64,000 nucleotides of DNA from assembly GCA_038147155.1 (NCBI GenBank), contig JAYQTA010000002.1:1-64000 (forward strand), given 5' to 3'. Origin of the DNA: Australimonas brisbanensis. Lineage in GTDB: Bacteria > Chloroflexota > Dehalococcoidia > Lucifugimonadales > Australimonadaceae. A model generated the notes under the pieces. It saw nothing but the letters and a program-made list of their open reading frames with translations, was not told the DNA's origin and did no database searches. Each line of letters begins with the position of its first letter. Position 1 is the first letter of the stretch. A program made the translations under genes and the position numbers. This document shows positions 16,866 to 25,100 of the stretch, piece by piece.

Positions 16866-17313
16866 CCCGCCGCCATCTCCCGCTCAACGTGAAGGGGGCG
16901 CCTCCCATCCCGGAGGCGCCCCCTTCTGTGTTCCCGTTCGCCGGCCTGCGGCTCGAACGCCCGTAGTCGTCCTCCAGGCGCACCACGTCCTCCAGCTCCG
17001 GCGTGCTCACCTCCAGCACCAGCGCTCCGTCCGCATCGCCGAAGGCCTTGCCGCCCAGGCGATGCACCGTGCCGGGGGCGATGACGTAGGGCTCACCGGG
17101 CTGCATGCGGTAGTAGGAGTCTATCCCCGCCACATCGCGCAGCATCAACTCGGCTCTGCCCGAGACCAGCATCATCGTCTCGTGCTTGCGCTCGTGGTAC
17201 TGGAGCGAGAGGCGCGCCCCGGTGCGCACGAAGATGTGCTTGATGACATAGCGCTCGTTGCGCTCCAGTATCTCTTCCCAGCCCCAGGGCTTCTCGATGC
17301 GTGCGTTCGGCAT
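16720..17313 (-). CDS. Mannose-6-phosphate isomerase-like cupin
   Basis: The first 115 or so residues (MPNARIEKPWGWEEILERN, the LQYHERKHETMMLVSGRAEL cupin motif, then GTVHRLGG) match the small cupins related to type II phosphomannose isomerases, which act on or bind sugar phosphates. The conserved part ends at EDDYGR near 16965. Beyond that the open frame runs through the dnaK terminator and 146 bases into the dnaK 3' end, giving an unlikely Arg/Pro-rich tail. A missed stop from an indel near 16950 is probable, so the true 3' end is uncertain. The ATG at 17313 begins a clean family N-terminus. Confidence 0.65.
   Translation of the reverse strand: MPNARIEKPWGWEEILERNERYVIKHIFVRTGARLSLQYHERKHETMMLVSGRAELMLRDVAGIDSYYRMQPGEPYVIAPGTVHRLGGKAFGDADGALVLEVSTPELEDVVRLEDDYGRSSRRPANGNTEGGASGMGGAPFTLSGRWRRARPRGTHPPPCRRRPSSPVLPGGVEQVLGVGRLALAPCCWPYTCSPIG
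16891..16926 (+). terminator. Terminator after dnaK
   Basis: A perfect 15-bp stem GAAGGGGGCGCCTCC/GGAGGCGCCCCCTTC with a six-base loop, followed by TGTGTTCCCG. It lies 25 bases after the dnaK stop and between convergent genes. Confidence 0.7.
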
Positions 17314-17366
17314 GGGCAGATTCTACCGGGCGACCGGGGCGAGGGGGCACCGGGTGCGGATGCGCG

Positions 17367-18506
17367 CTAGGCCAACCCGTGCAGGGGGAAGATGCGCCGA
17401 CGCACCTCGGCGAACTGCGCGTCGGCGTAGGCCTCGGCCTGGGCCACCAGCTCATCGTCCACGTCGGCGAACCCGTCACGCAGGTGGAGCGAGCGCACGA
17501 AGGCCTCAGCACCAGGAGGCAGCGCATCGGGCAGGTCGAGCCCCCGCATGTGCGCATACGCCAGCGTCCACAGCCGGGGGACGGCGTCCAGGTCGTACCC
17601 GCCGCCACCGAAGGCGAGCCACGGCAGCCCCAGGGCCGCGAAGCGGGTCACCAACGCCTCGTAGCCGCGCGCCGAGAGCGCCAGGTGGGTGAGCGGGTCT
17701 CCCACGTAGGCGTCAGCCCCCAACTGCGTGGCCAGCACGTCTGGCTTGAACGCCTCCAGCAGCGGGGGCACCACCGCATCGAAGGCGCGCAGGTAGACCT
17801 CATCCGGTGTGTAGGGGGCCAGGGGCAGGTTCACCGAGCAGCCATAGCCCCCATCGATGCCCATCTCCGCCACCTCGCCGGTGCCGGGGAAGAGCCAACG
17901 CGGGCCCTCGTGGACGGAGACGGTGAGCACGTCCGGGTCCGCGTAGTAGGCGTGCTGCACGCCGTCACCATGGTGGGCATCGATGTCCACGTACGCCACG
18001 CGCAACCCCCGCGCCCGCAGCGCGTTGATGGCGATGACCGGGTCGTTGAAGATGCAGAAGCCCGACGCCCGCGCGGGCTTGGCGTGGTGCAGCCCGCCCG
18101 CGGGGGAGAACGCCACGCGCGCCCGGCCCTCGGCCACCAGCTCGGCGGCCACCACCGAAGCGCCGGTGGACAGGCGCGCCGCCTCGTACATGCCGATGTG
18201 CACCGGGTTGTCGCCGAAGCGGGCGAATCCGAAGCGCTCCGCCGCATCGTCCCTTCCCGCCGAGAGGCGGCGCACCGCGTCCACGCAGGCTGGCTCGTGG
18301 AAGGTGAGCAACTCCTCCACCGTGGCGGGGCGCGGCTCAGCCACCAACGCGCCGGGCCCGTCCAGCGCCCCATAGGCGCGCGTCAGCGCCGTGGTGTACG
18401 CCAGGCGCACCGGGCGCATGGGGTAGCCCTCCGCCAGCACGTGCTGCGAGAGGGCGTCGGCGTACACGTAGGCGGCGGGCAGGGACGGGTCGCGGGCTAG
18501 AGCCAC
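17367..18506 (-). CDS. acuC: AcuC-like histone deacetylase family protein
   Basis: A 379-residue zinc-dependent deacetylase of the HDAC/AcuC family. It has the LHHAKPARASGFCIFND active-site segment, the VDIDAHHGDGVQ metal site and the GGGGYDL loop with the catalytic tyrosine. In Bacillus AcuC deacetylates acetyl-CoA synthetase, and a similar role in acetyl-lysine removal is likely. The GTG at 18506 overlaps the corA 3' end by 10 bases; a later ATG at M30 is an alternative start. It belongs to the same minus-strand run as corA. Confidence 0.85.
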   Translation of the reverse strand: MALARDPSLPAAYVYADALSQHVLAEGYPMRPVRLAYTTALTRAYGALDGPGALVAEPRPATVEELLTFHEPACVDAVRRLSAGRDDAAERFGFARFGDNPVHIGMYEAARLSTGASVVAAELVAEGRARVAFSPAGGLHHAKPARASGFCIFNDPVIAINALRARGLRVAYVDIDAHHGDGVQHAYYADPDVLTVSVHEGPRWLFPGTGEVAEMGIDGGYGCSVNLPLAPYTPDEVYLRAFDAVVPPLLEAFKPDVLATQLGADAYVGDPLTHLALSARGYEALVTRFAALGLPWLAFGGGGYDLDAVPRLWTLAYAHMRGLDLPDALPPGAEAFVRSLHLRDGFADVDDELVAQAEAYADAQFAEVRRRIFPLHGLA

Positions 18507-19441
18507 TTGCGCCTCACCAGGAAGGCCATCAGCCCCGCACTCATGGCCGCCATGAAGGCCAGGATGGCCAGCGCCGTCCAGCCCGTCCCCTCGAAGGGGA
18601 GCGGTACGTTCATGCCGTAGAAGCCGGTGACCACCGTCAGCGGCAGCATCACCGAGGCGAACACCGTCAGCACCCGGATAACCTCGTTGGTGTGCTGGTT
18701 GGTGAGTTGCGCGTGGGTGTCCTGGAGACCCTGAGCAACCTCCTTCAGGTCCTCCAGCTCCACCCAGATGCGGCGCACCTGGTCGGCCAGGTCACCGAAG
18801 TAGACGTCCATGTTCAGGTGCAGGAAGGGGTACTTGTTGGACTCAAGCGCCTCCAGCACCGGTATCTGCGGACGCACGATGCGCCGGTAGGCCAGGATGT
18901 CCCGGCGCAGAAACGCCAGGTCCCGCAGGATGGTGGAGGAGGCGCCCTCGAACAGCACCGACTCCAGCCCGTCCACCTGGCCCATCACCTTGTTCAGGAT
19001 GGGGAAGGAGTGATCCACCAGACGGCTGAGGAGCTGGTAGAGCAGGAAGCCGGAGCCGAAGCCCATGTTCTCCTGTCGCACCTCCGTTGCGTAGGTACAA
19101 TCCTGGAGCAGCTTCACCAGGGGGCGCAGCTCCCCCCGGTGGATGGTGACCACGTAGGAGGCGCCCACGAAGATGGCGATCTGCGAGGCGCGCGTGAGGC
19201 GCGTGCGCTCGTTGAACACCGGGAAGTGGAGCACCAGGAACAGGTAGGCGGGGTACTCATCCAGCTTGGGAAGCTGGAGGCGCGAGGTGGCGTCCTCCAG
19301 GTCCAGCGGGTGGAAGGGGAAGTGCTCCTGGATGTAGGCCATCTCGGCGGTGCCGGGGTTGCGCAGGTCGTACCAGGCGAGCCCCTCGTGCTCGACCAGC
19401 TCGATCTTCAACTGCTGGCCCGACGCATCCGCCATGGTCAT
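18497..19441 (-). CDS. corA: CorA family divalent cation transporter
   Basis: A 314-residue Mg2+/Co2+ channel. It has a large N-terminal cytoplasmic domain and two C-terminal transmembrane helices, with the diagnostic YGMN motif at the end of the first helix (VVTGFYGMNVPLPF). The second helix runs from about WTALAILAFMAAMSAGLMAFL to a basic end RRKWL. The ATG at 19441 gives MTMADASG; the second ATG (M3) is also possible. It is followed directly by acuC. Confidence 0.92.
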   Translation of the reverse strand: MTMADASGQQLKIELVEHEGLAWYDLRNPGTAEMAYIQEHFPFHPLDLEDATSRLQLPKLDEYPAYLFLVLHFPVFNERTRLTRASQIAIFVGASYVVTIHRGELRPLVKLLQDCTYATEVRQENMGFGSGFLLYQLLSRLVDHSFPILNKVMGQVDGLESVLFEGASSTILRDLAFLRRDILAYRRIVRPQIPVLEALESNKYPFLHLNMDVYFGDLADQVRRIWVELEDLKEVAQGLQDTHAQLTNQHTNEVIRVLTVFASVMLPLTVVTGFYGMNVPLPFEGTGWTALAILAFMAAMSAGLMAFLVRRKWL

Positions 19442-19534
19442 GGCCCATCCCCCCGCCTGCGCAGGGCCAGTCTATCAGCCGCTCCCCTCACCCTCACAGG
19501 CTCTCACCGGGCGGGTTCGGGGCGCCCTTGGGCC

Positions 19535-21850
19535 TCAGGCCAGCACATCGCCCAGCAGACGGGCCGCGATCGCCTTGTCCAGCGGGGCGTTATTGTTGCC
19601 ACACTTGGGCGACTGGATGCAGGAGGGGCACCCCTCGGCACACCTGCAGGCCTCGATGACCTCACGCGTCGCCGTGAGCAGTTCCCTCAGCACCGTGTGG
19701 CCGTGCTCGGCGATGCCCACCCCGCCCGCGTGCCCATCGTAGATGAACACCGTGGGCTCACCCGTGTCCGGGTGCAGGGGGGTGGACACCCCGCCGATGT
19801 CGTTGCGGTCGCACAGGGCGAAGAGCGGCAGCACGCCGATGGCCGCGTGCTCCAGCGCGTGCAGCCCCCCGGCGATGTCCGCTCCCTCCTCGGCAAGCCA
19901 TCGTTGCGAGCGTTCGGGCAGGCCGAACCAGAGCGCCGTGGTGCGGAAGATGCGCGGGGGCAGGTCCAGCGGCTCCTCGGGCGCATCGGCCCCGCCCAGC
20001 AGGTCGGGCTCGGCATCGGCGGCCTGGGGCGCGCCGTAGAAGCCACGCTTGCGGAAGGAGACCACGTGCCTGCTCACCTCCACCTCACCGAAGCAGGCCG
20101 TGGTGGCCCCGAAGGGGCGCTGGGCGAGGGTGGAGAGGACGCGGATGTCCGTGAGCACGCGGGCCTGGGTGAAGTAGTCAACGTCTGCCCGCTCCACGGC
20201 GGCCACGCCCGCGCTGGTGTCCAGCTCCCGCACCAGGTACGGGTCGCCCTGGTGCAGGTAGACCGCCCCGGGATGCAGTTGGGAGAAGGCGGCGCCCTCG
20301 TCCACATCCTCCAGCACCCGCCCGGTGCCCACCTCGGTCACCACGTACTGACGCCGGTCGACGGAGCGCACCTGCACCCCGGCGGCGGGGTAGTCCACCG
20401 AGGCGGGGACGAACCACTGGCCCGCACGCTGGGTCAGCAGGCCCTCGCCCTCCAACGCCGCCGCCTGCTCGCTGAAGCGCGGGCCGAATAACGCCGCGTC
20501 CGAGGGGCGCAGCGGCATCTCGTAGGCGGCGCACAGCAGGTGGGGGCCCAGCACATGCGGATTGTCGTGGCGGATGCGCGCGTGCTCGTGGGGACGGCCG
20601 AAGAAGAAGTCCGGGTGACGCACCAGGTACTGGTCGAGGGGGTTGTCCTGGGCCACCAGCACCGAGAGTGATTCCTGCCCCGCTCGCCCTGCCCGCCCCG
20701 CCTGCTGCCAGGTTGAGGCGATGGAGCCGGGGTAGCCGGACAGGAGCGTGGCGTCCAGGTCGCCGATGTCGATGCCCAGCTCCAGGGCGTTGGTGGCCAC
20801 CACGCCCAGCAGATCGCCCCCGGCGAGGCCCCGCTCCACGGCGCGCCGGTCCTCAGACAGGTACGAGGCCCGGTATGGCTTCACCCGCTCAGCCAGCGCG
20901 GGCTGGCTTGCGCGCAGGCGCTCGCGCACGTTGCGGTAGACCACCTCGGCCTGGCGGCGCGTGCGCACGAAGGCGAGGGTGCGCACGTCGCGCTTGAGCA
21001 GCATCTCCAGCAGGCGCGCCGTCTCGCTCCCTGCGCTGGCCCGCAGCCCGCGCTCCGGGTCCACCACCGGCGGCTCCCAGAACACGAAGCGCCGTCCGCC
21101 GTGGGGCGCACCGTCGGCGTCCACCACGGTGGCGGGACGGCCCGTGAGCGCGGCGGCGTGCTCACCTGGGTTGGCGATGGTGGCCGATGCGCACAGGAAG
21201 CGCGGGTCGGCCCCGTAGCGCGCGCACAGACGGCGCAGGCGGCGCAGGATGTTGGCCACGTGGGAGCCGAACACACCCCGGTAGGTGTGCGATTCGTCCA
21301 CGATGACGTACCGCAACCCCGCCAGCAGCCGCGCCCACCCCTTGTGGTGCGGCAGCATGCCGTAGTGGAGCATGTCCGGGTTGGTGAACACCACGCGCGC
21401 GTTGCGGCGCACCCCCGCCCGCTCCCCCTGCGGGGTGTCGCCGTCGAGGATGGCGACGGTGCGCGCGAGTCGCTCCGGCAGCAGCGAGCGCAGCCCGCGC
21501 AGTTGGTCCTGGGCCAGCGCCTTGGTGGGGAACAGGTAGAGCGCCGAGGCGCGCGGGGCGGTGAGCAGCGCCTGCGCCACGGGGATCTGCCCGCACAGGC
21601 TCTTGCCGGAGGCGGCGGGAGTGGCGACCACCACGTCCTGCCCCTCCAGCAGCGCACCGGCGGCGGCGGCCTGGTGAGCGTAGAGGGTGATGCCGTGCTC
21701 GGCCAGGCGCTCGGCCAGCTCCGGGGCGAGGCGGGCCGTGAGCTGGCCGGGGGTGGCGGGCCGGGGCGCTAGCTGCTCCTCGTGGGCCAGCTCCCCCATG
21801 GCGGCATCCGCCCCCCGGCGCAGTTGGTCCACCAACAGCCCTGCGTCCAC
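19535..21850 (-). CDS. mrfA: DEAD/DEAH helicase with DUF1998 domain, MrfA/YprA type
   Basis: About 771 residues, close to the length of the Bacillus MrfA DNA repair helicase. In order it has a Q-like ITLYAHQ, Walker A-like TPAASGKS, YLFPTKALAQDQ, the VDESHTY box II, SAT box III, the second RecA domain (TNALELGIDIGDLD; QQAGRAGRAGQ), and a C-terminal DUF1998 with CRCAEGCPSCIQSPKCGN, four metal-binding cysteines. MrfA works on mitomycin-type DNA damage. The start is uncertain: the GTG at 21850 gives a good length, and upstream sequence lies in the repeat copy C (21883-21958), which is probably non-coding. Confidence 0.85.
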   Translation of the reverse strand: MDAGLLVDQLRRGADAAMGELAHEEQLAPRPATPGQLTARLAPELAERLAEHGITLYAHQAAAAGALLEGQDVVVATPAASGKSLCGQIPVAQALLTAPRASALYLFPTKALAQDQLRGLRSLLPERLARTVAILDGDTPQGERAGVRRNARVVFTNPDMLHYGMLPHHKGWARLLAGLRYVIVDESHTYRGVFGSHVANILRRLRRLCARYGADPRFLCASATIANPGEHAAALTGRPATVVDADGAPHGGRRFVFWEPPVVDPERGLRASAGSETARLLEMLLKRDVRTLAFVRTRRQAEVVYRNVRERLRASQPALAERVKPYRASYLSEDRRAVERGLAGGDLLGVVATNALELGIDIGDLDATLLSGYPGSIASTWQQAGRAGRAGQESLSVLVAQDNPLDQYLVRHPDFFFGRPHEHARIRHDNPHVLGPHLLCAAYEMPLRPSDAALFGPRFSEQAAALEGEGLLTQRAGQWFVPASVDYPAAGVQVRSVDRRQYVVTEVGTGRVLEDVDEGAAFSQLHPGAVYLHQGDPYLVRELDTSAGVAAVERADVDYFTQARVLTDIRVLSTLAQRPFGATTACFGEVEVSRHVVSFRKRGFYGAPQAADAEPDLLGGADAPEEPLDLPPRIFRTTALWFGLPERSQRWLAEEGADIAGGLHALEHAAIGVLPLFALCDRNDIGGVSTPLHPDTGEPTVFIYDGHAGGVGIAEHGHTVLRELLTATREVIEACRCAEGCPSCIQSPKCGNNNAPLDKAIAARLLGDVLA

Positions 21851-22032
21851 GTCCTGCCCGGCGGCCGGCGGCCGCCTCGACCAGGGGACTCCCCTGCGCC
21901 CCCTCCGGGGGCTACCCCGTCTCCGCTCGCTCGGCGCTCGCTCATGGCAGCAGGCCCATGGCCAGCGCGCATTCCTCGCTCTCGCCAGAACAAGCCTGAG
22001 GCGCTGCGCACAGCGCCCCGCGGCCCATCTCC
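21851..22032. repeat. Dispersed palindromic repeat, copy C
   Basis: The 182-base gap between the helicase and DUF503 genes holds AGGGGACTCCCCTGCGC (21883-21899) and a 48-base core (21911-21958), both identical to copy A at 5645-5661 and 5671-5718. The 9- and 11-base joiners differ between the two copies. Because a frame stays open across it, the helicase could be mis-extended through this repeat. Confidence 0.8.
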
Positions 22033-22326
22033 CTACGCGCCGTCGGTGAGGGTGCGCTGGACGTCCACCAGTTCGGCGTCCAGACGCAGCCCGGCGGCGT
22101 AGCGTATCGCCGCGTCCAACTGCTCGTCGGCGTGCCCCACGCTGCCCGACACCGTCGCCAGCCCCAGCACGAGGCGTTGGTGCGCCTCCTGCGCCTCCAC
22201 CTCGGCCACCGCCACGTTGAAGCGCCCGCGCAGCCGGGTGGCGAGCGCCTGGGCCGCCTGACGCTTGCCCTTGAGCGTCCCGTTGGCGGGCAGCTGGAAG
22301 GTGAGCTGGGCGATGGCCACGTGCAT
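22033..22326 (-). CDS. DUF503 (YlxP-like) protein
   Basis: A 97-residue protein beginning MHVAIAQLTFQLPANGTLKGKRQ. It matches the DUF503 family (Bacillus YlxP), small alpha/beta proteins often found beside ribosome-maturation genes. Here it lies upstream of the MrfA helicase on the same strand, with repeat copy C between. Function unknown. The start at 22326 is preferred; a longer frame begins MAPSRRSETW, without family support. It diverges from rex. Confidence 0.8.
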   Translation of the reverse strand: MHVAIAQLTFQLPANGTLKGKRQAAQALATRLRGRFNVAVAEVEAQEAHQRLVLGLATVSGSVGHADEQLDAAIRYAAGLRLDAELVDVQRTLTDGA

Positions 22327-22370
22327 CCACGTCTCGCTGCGGCGGGATGGCGCCACTATAGCATGGGTGT

Positions 22371-22432
22371 TTGCGCCTATTTGTGAAATATTGTACTATG
22401 CCGTCACAAGCTATTCACAAGAGCTTCACAAG
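22371..22432 (+). promoter_or_regulatory. rex promoter and Rex operator
   Basis: A promoter TTGCGC (22371-22376)-N17-TACTAT (22394-22399) overlaps the Rex-type half-site TTGTGAAAT (22381-22389). Two further half-sites, ATTCACAA (22413-22420) and CTTCACAAG (22424-22432), follow. This matches the conserved Rex consensus TTGTGAA-N4-TTCACAA in parts and suggests autoregulation. Confidence 0.7.
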
Positions 22433-22446
22433 CCAGGGAGCAGTCC

Positions 22447-23088
22447 GTGACCACCCAGACCGGCGTCCCCGAGGTCGTCATCGAGCGCCTCCCCCAGTAC
22501 CTACGGGCCCTCTCACGGCTGGAGGAGTCGGGCATAGAGGTCATCTCCTCGCAGCAGTTGGGGGAGATCCTCCAGGTGACCCCAGCGCAGATACGCAAGG
22601 ACCTCTCCTACTTCGGCCGCTTCGGCAAGCAGGGCCGGGGCTATTCCATCGCCCACCTGCTGGGGCAACTGCGCGCCATCCTGGGGCTGGACCGCACCTG
22701 GAACGTGGCGGTGGTGGGTGTGGGGCGGCTGGGGCGCGCCATCATCGGCTACCCCGGCTTCGGGCCGGAGGGGTTCCGCATCGTCTGCGCCTTCGACGCC
22801 GATCAGCGGCTGGTGGGGCAGGTGGCGGGCGGGCTGATGGTGCACGATTTCGGCCACTTCAAGGAGGTGGCCGAGCGCGAGGACGTGCGCATCGCCATCG
22901 TGGCGGTACCCGCCCCCGCAGCGGGCGCGGTCATCGAGCATCTGGCCAAGGCTGGCATCCGGGTCATCCTCTCCTACGCGCCCAAGACCGGCGTCACCCC
23001 GCCCGGCGTGCGGATTCGCTACGTGGACCCAGTGGTCTCCCTCCAATCCATGACCTACTTCCTGGCCGCCGAGACCGCGGGGCGCTAG
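22447..23088 (+). CDS. rex: Redox-sensing transcriptional repressor Rex
   Basis: A 213-residue repressor with an N-terminal winged helix (VTPAQIRKDLSYFGRFGKQGRGY) and a C-terminal Rossmann domain (VAVVGVGRLGRAIIGYPGF) that reads the NADH/NAD+ ratio. High NADH releases it from DNA, usually freeing respiratory and fermentative genes. The start is a GTG at 22447 after AGGGAG. Rex-like half-sites lie just upstream. It runs tail-to-tail into the ATP synthase epsilon gene, with the two stop codons overlapping at 23085-23088. Confidence 0.93.
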   Translation: MTTQTGVPEVVIERLPQYLRALSRLEESGIEVISSQQLGEILQVTPAQIRKDLSYFGRFGKQGRGYSIAHLLGQLRAILGLDRTWNVAVVGVGRLGRAIIGYPGFGPEGFRIVCAFDADQRLVGQVAGGLMVHDFGHFKEVAEREDVRIAIVAVPAPAAGAVIEHLAKAGIRVILSYAPKTGVTPPGVRIRYVDPVVSLQSMTYFLAAETAGR

Positions 23089-23660
23089 CCCCCCCTTGAC
23101 GGCGGGGGACACCCCCGGGGTCCCGCTCTGCGGGCCCGCCCCGGGCAAAAGGGACCTCCATTCCCCCTTGCATCCCCCCGGTTGACCACCGACGTTCGCA
23201 CACGAGAGAGAGGCCCCACCCCATGGACGGCCCCAAGGGGAGTGGTTGGGGTTGGCCCCCGCGAATCGGCGCTGGCGAGGAGACCCAGCACCTGGGCGCG
23301 ACGGATGGAGTGCAGGGCGCGCTCCAGGTCCACGTCCTCACCACGGGCGGAGATGCGCTCGCGGGCACGGGCCATGGACTCGTTGGCGCGGGCCTCATCG
23401 ATCTCGTCCACGTGCTCGGCAGCGTCCGCCAGCACGGTGACACGCTCGCCGCTCACCTCCATGAAGCCGCCGCTGAGGGCAAGGTAGGTCTCCTGCCCGC
23501 CCGCCCGGTAGCGCAGCTCACCGGGCGCCAGCACCGTCATCAGCGCGGCGTGGTGCGGCAGGATGCCGAGCTGTCCCTCGATGCCGGGGGCGGCGACGGC
23601 GTCCACGTCCCCTGTGAAGAGGGCGCGCTCTGCGGTGACGATCTCAAGCCGCATGGGCAT
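23085..23660 (-). CDS. atpC: ATP synthase F1 epsilon subunit, with unusual C-terminal extension
   Basis: The first 135 residues are a normal epsilon: MPMRLEIVTAERALFTG, the beta sandwich with ILPHHAALMTVLAPGEL, then the helical C-terminal domain ending ALHSIRRAQVLGLL. The open frame then continues another ~55 residues (Pro/Gly/Arg-rich) through repeat-like intergenic sequence to a stop overlapping rex. Total 191 residues against the usual 130-140. A lost stop from an indel near 23260 is likely. The start at 23660 has GGGAGTAG upstream; an in-frame ATG two codons later is possible. Confidence 0.8.
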   Translation of the reverse strand: MPMRLEIVTAERALFTGDVDAVAAPGIEGQLGILPHHAALMTVLAPGELRYRAGGQETYLALSGGFMEVSGERVTVLADAAEHVDEIDEARANESMARARERISARGEDVDLERALHSIRRAQVLGLLASADSRGPTPTTPLGAVHGVGPLSRVRTSVVNRGDARGNGGPFCPGRARRAGPRGCPPPSRGG

Positions 23661-23673
23661 GGCGCTCTACTCC

Positions 23674-25083
23674 CTACGCCCCGGCCTTGGCGCGCGAGCC
23701 CGCACGCTCCAGCACCTCGTCGATGGTGCCAGCCATGTAGAAGTCCTGCTCGGGATGTCGTCGTGCTTGCCCTCGAGGATCTCCTTGAAGCCGCGCACCG
23801 TCTCGGCCACCGGGACGTAGCGCCCCTCGCGGCCGGTGAACTGCTCGGCGACGTAGAAGGGCTGCGAGAGGAAGCGCTGGATGCGCCGTGCGCGGGCCAC
23901 GGTCACCTTGTCTTCCTCGGACAGCTCCTCCATGCCCAGGATGGCGATGATGTCCTGCAGGTCGCTTGTAGCGCTGGAGCACCGCCTGCACGCCGCGGGC
24001 GGTGTCATAGTGCTCCTGGCCCACGATCAGCGGGTCCAGGATGCGCGAGGAGGAGGTCAGCGGGTCCACCGCCGGGAAGAGGCCCTGCTCGGCGATGGAG
24101 CGCTCCAGCGCCACCACCGCGTCCAGGTGGCCGAAGGAGGTGGACACGCCGGGGTCGGTGTAGTCGTCAGCCGGGACGTAGATGGCCTGGAAGGAGGTGA
24201 TGGACCCCTTCTTGGTGGAGGTGATGCGCTCCTGCAGGTCACCCATCTCCGTGCCCAGGGTGGGCTGGTAGCCCACGGCGGACGGCATGCGGCCCAGCAG
24301 TGCGGAGACCTCCATGCCGGCCAGGATGTACCGGTACAGGTTGTCCACGAACAGGAGCACGTCCTGGTTCATCTCGTCGCGGAAGTACTCGGCCATGGTC
24401 AGGCCCGTCATGGCGATGCGCAGGCGCACGCCCGGGGGCTCGTTCATCTGGCCGAACACCAGCACGGTGTTGTCCAGCACGCCGGAGTCCTTCATCTCGT
24501 GCCAGAGGTCATTGCCCTCACGCGAGCGCTCGCCCACGCCGGCGAACACCGAGTAGCCCTTGTGGACGTTGGCGATGTTCCGGATCAGCTCCATGATGAC
24601 CACGGTCTTACCCACGCCCGCACCGCCGTAGGCGCCGACCTTACCGCCCTTGGTGAAGGGGCAGATCAGGTCCAGGGCCTTCACGCCCGTCTCCAGCACC
24701 TCGGTGGCCATGGACTGGTCCTCGTAGGCGGGGGCGGGACGGTGGATCGGCCAGTGCTCCTTGGCCTGCACGTCGCCCAGCCCGTCCAGCGGGGTGCCGG
24801 TGACGTCGAACAAGCGTCCCAGGGAGGGCTCGCCCACGGGCACGGCGATGGGCTGACCGGAGTCACGCACCACGGCGCCACGGGTGAGGCCCTCGGTGGG
24901 GCCCAGTGCGAGGCATCGCACCCACGAGTTACCCACCTGCTGCTCCACCTCGAGCATCAGGCGCTTGCCCTCCAACTCGCCCTCCAGGGCATTGAAGATG
25001 GCGGGCAGCTGGTCGGGCGGGAACTCCACGTCAACGACGGTGCCGATGACCTGGACGACCTTCCCCTCGGCTCCTTGGGCCAT
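23674..25083 (-). CDS. atpD: ATP synthase F1 beta subunit, with two compensating indels
   Basis: Catalytic subunit of F1. It has Walker A GGAGVGKTVVIMELI, ALLGRMPSAVGYQPTLGTEMG, and the conserved YVPADDYTDP. At about residue 373 (near 23968) the frame is lost after VLQRYK, and it returns near 23756 with EQDFYMAGTIDEVLE. Between these points the correct continuation (DLQDIIAILGMEELSEEDK...) lies in another frame. The two errors compensate, so overall length (469) is normal. This looks like read error, not a truncation. It belongs to the minus-strand atp operon between atpG and atpC. Confidence 0.92.
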   Translation of the reverse strand: MAQGAEGKVVQVIGTVVDVEFPPDQLPAIFNALEGELEGKRLMLEVEQQVGNSWVRCLALGPTEGLTRGAVVRDSGQPIAVPVGEPSLGRLFDVTGTPLDGLGDVQAKEHWPIHRPAPAYEDQSMATEVLETGVKALDLICPFTKGGKVGAYGGAGVGKTVVIMELIRNIANVHKGYSVFAGVGERSREGNDLWHEMKDSGVLDNTVLVFGQMNEPPGVRLRIAMTGLTMAEYFRDEMNQDVLLFVDNLYRYILAGMEVSALLGRMPSAVGYQPTLGTEMGDLQERITSTKKGSITSFQAIYVPADDYTDPGVSTSFGHLDAVVALERSIAEQGLFPAVDPLTSSSRILDPLIVGQEHYDTARGVQAVLQRYKRPAGHHRHPGHGGAVRGRQGDRGPRTAHPALPLAALLRRRAVHRPRGALRPGGRDGARLQGDPRGQARRHPEQDFYMAGTIDEVLERAGSRAKAGA

Positions 25084-25100
25084 GACTGACTCCTCCTGTG

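Noticed and set aside
18692..20491. A 599-residue frame on the plus strand opposite corA and the helicase
   Set aside because: It spans two real minus-strand genes and the gap between them, with no ribosome-binding site and no motif.
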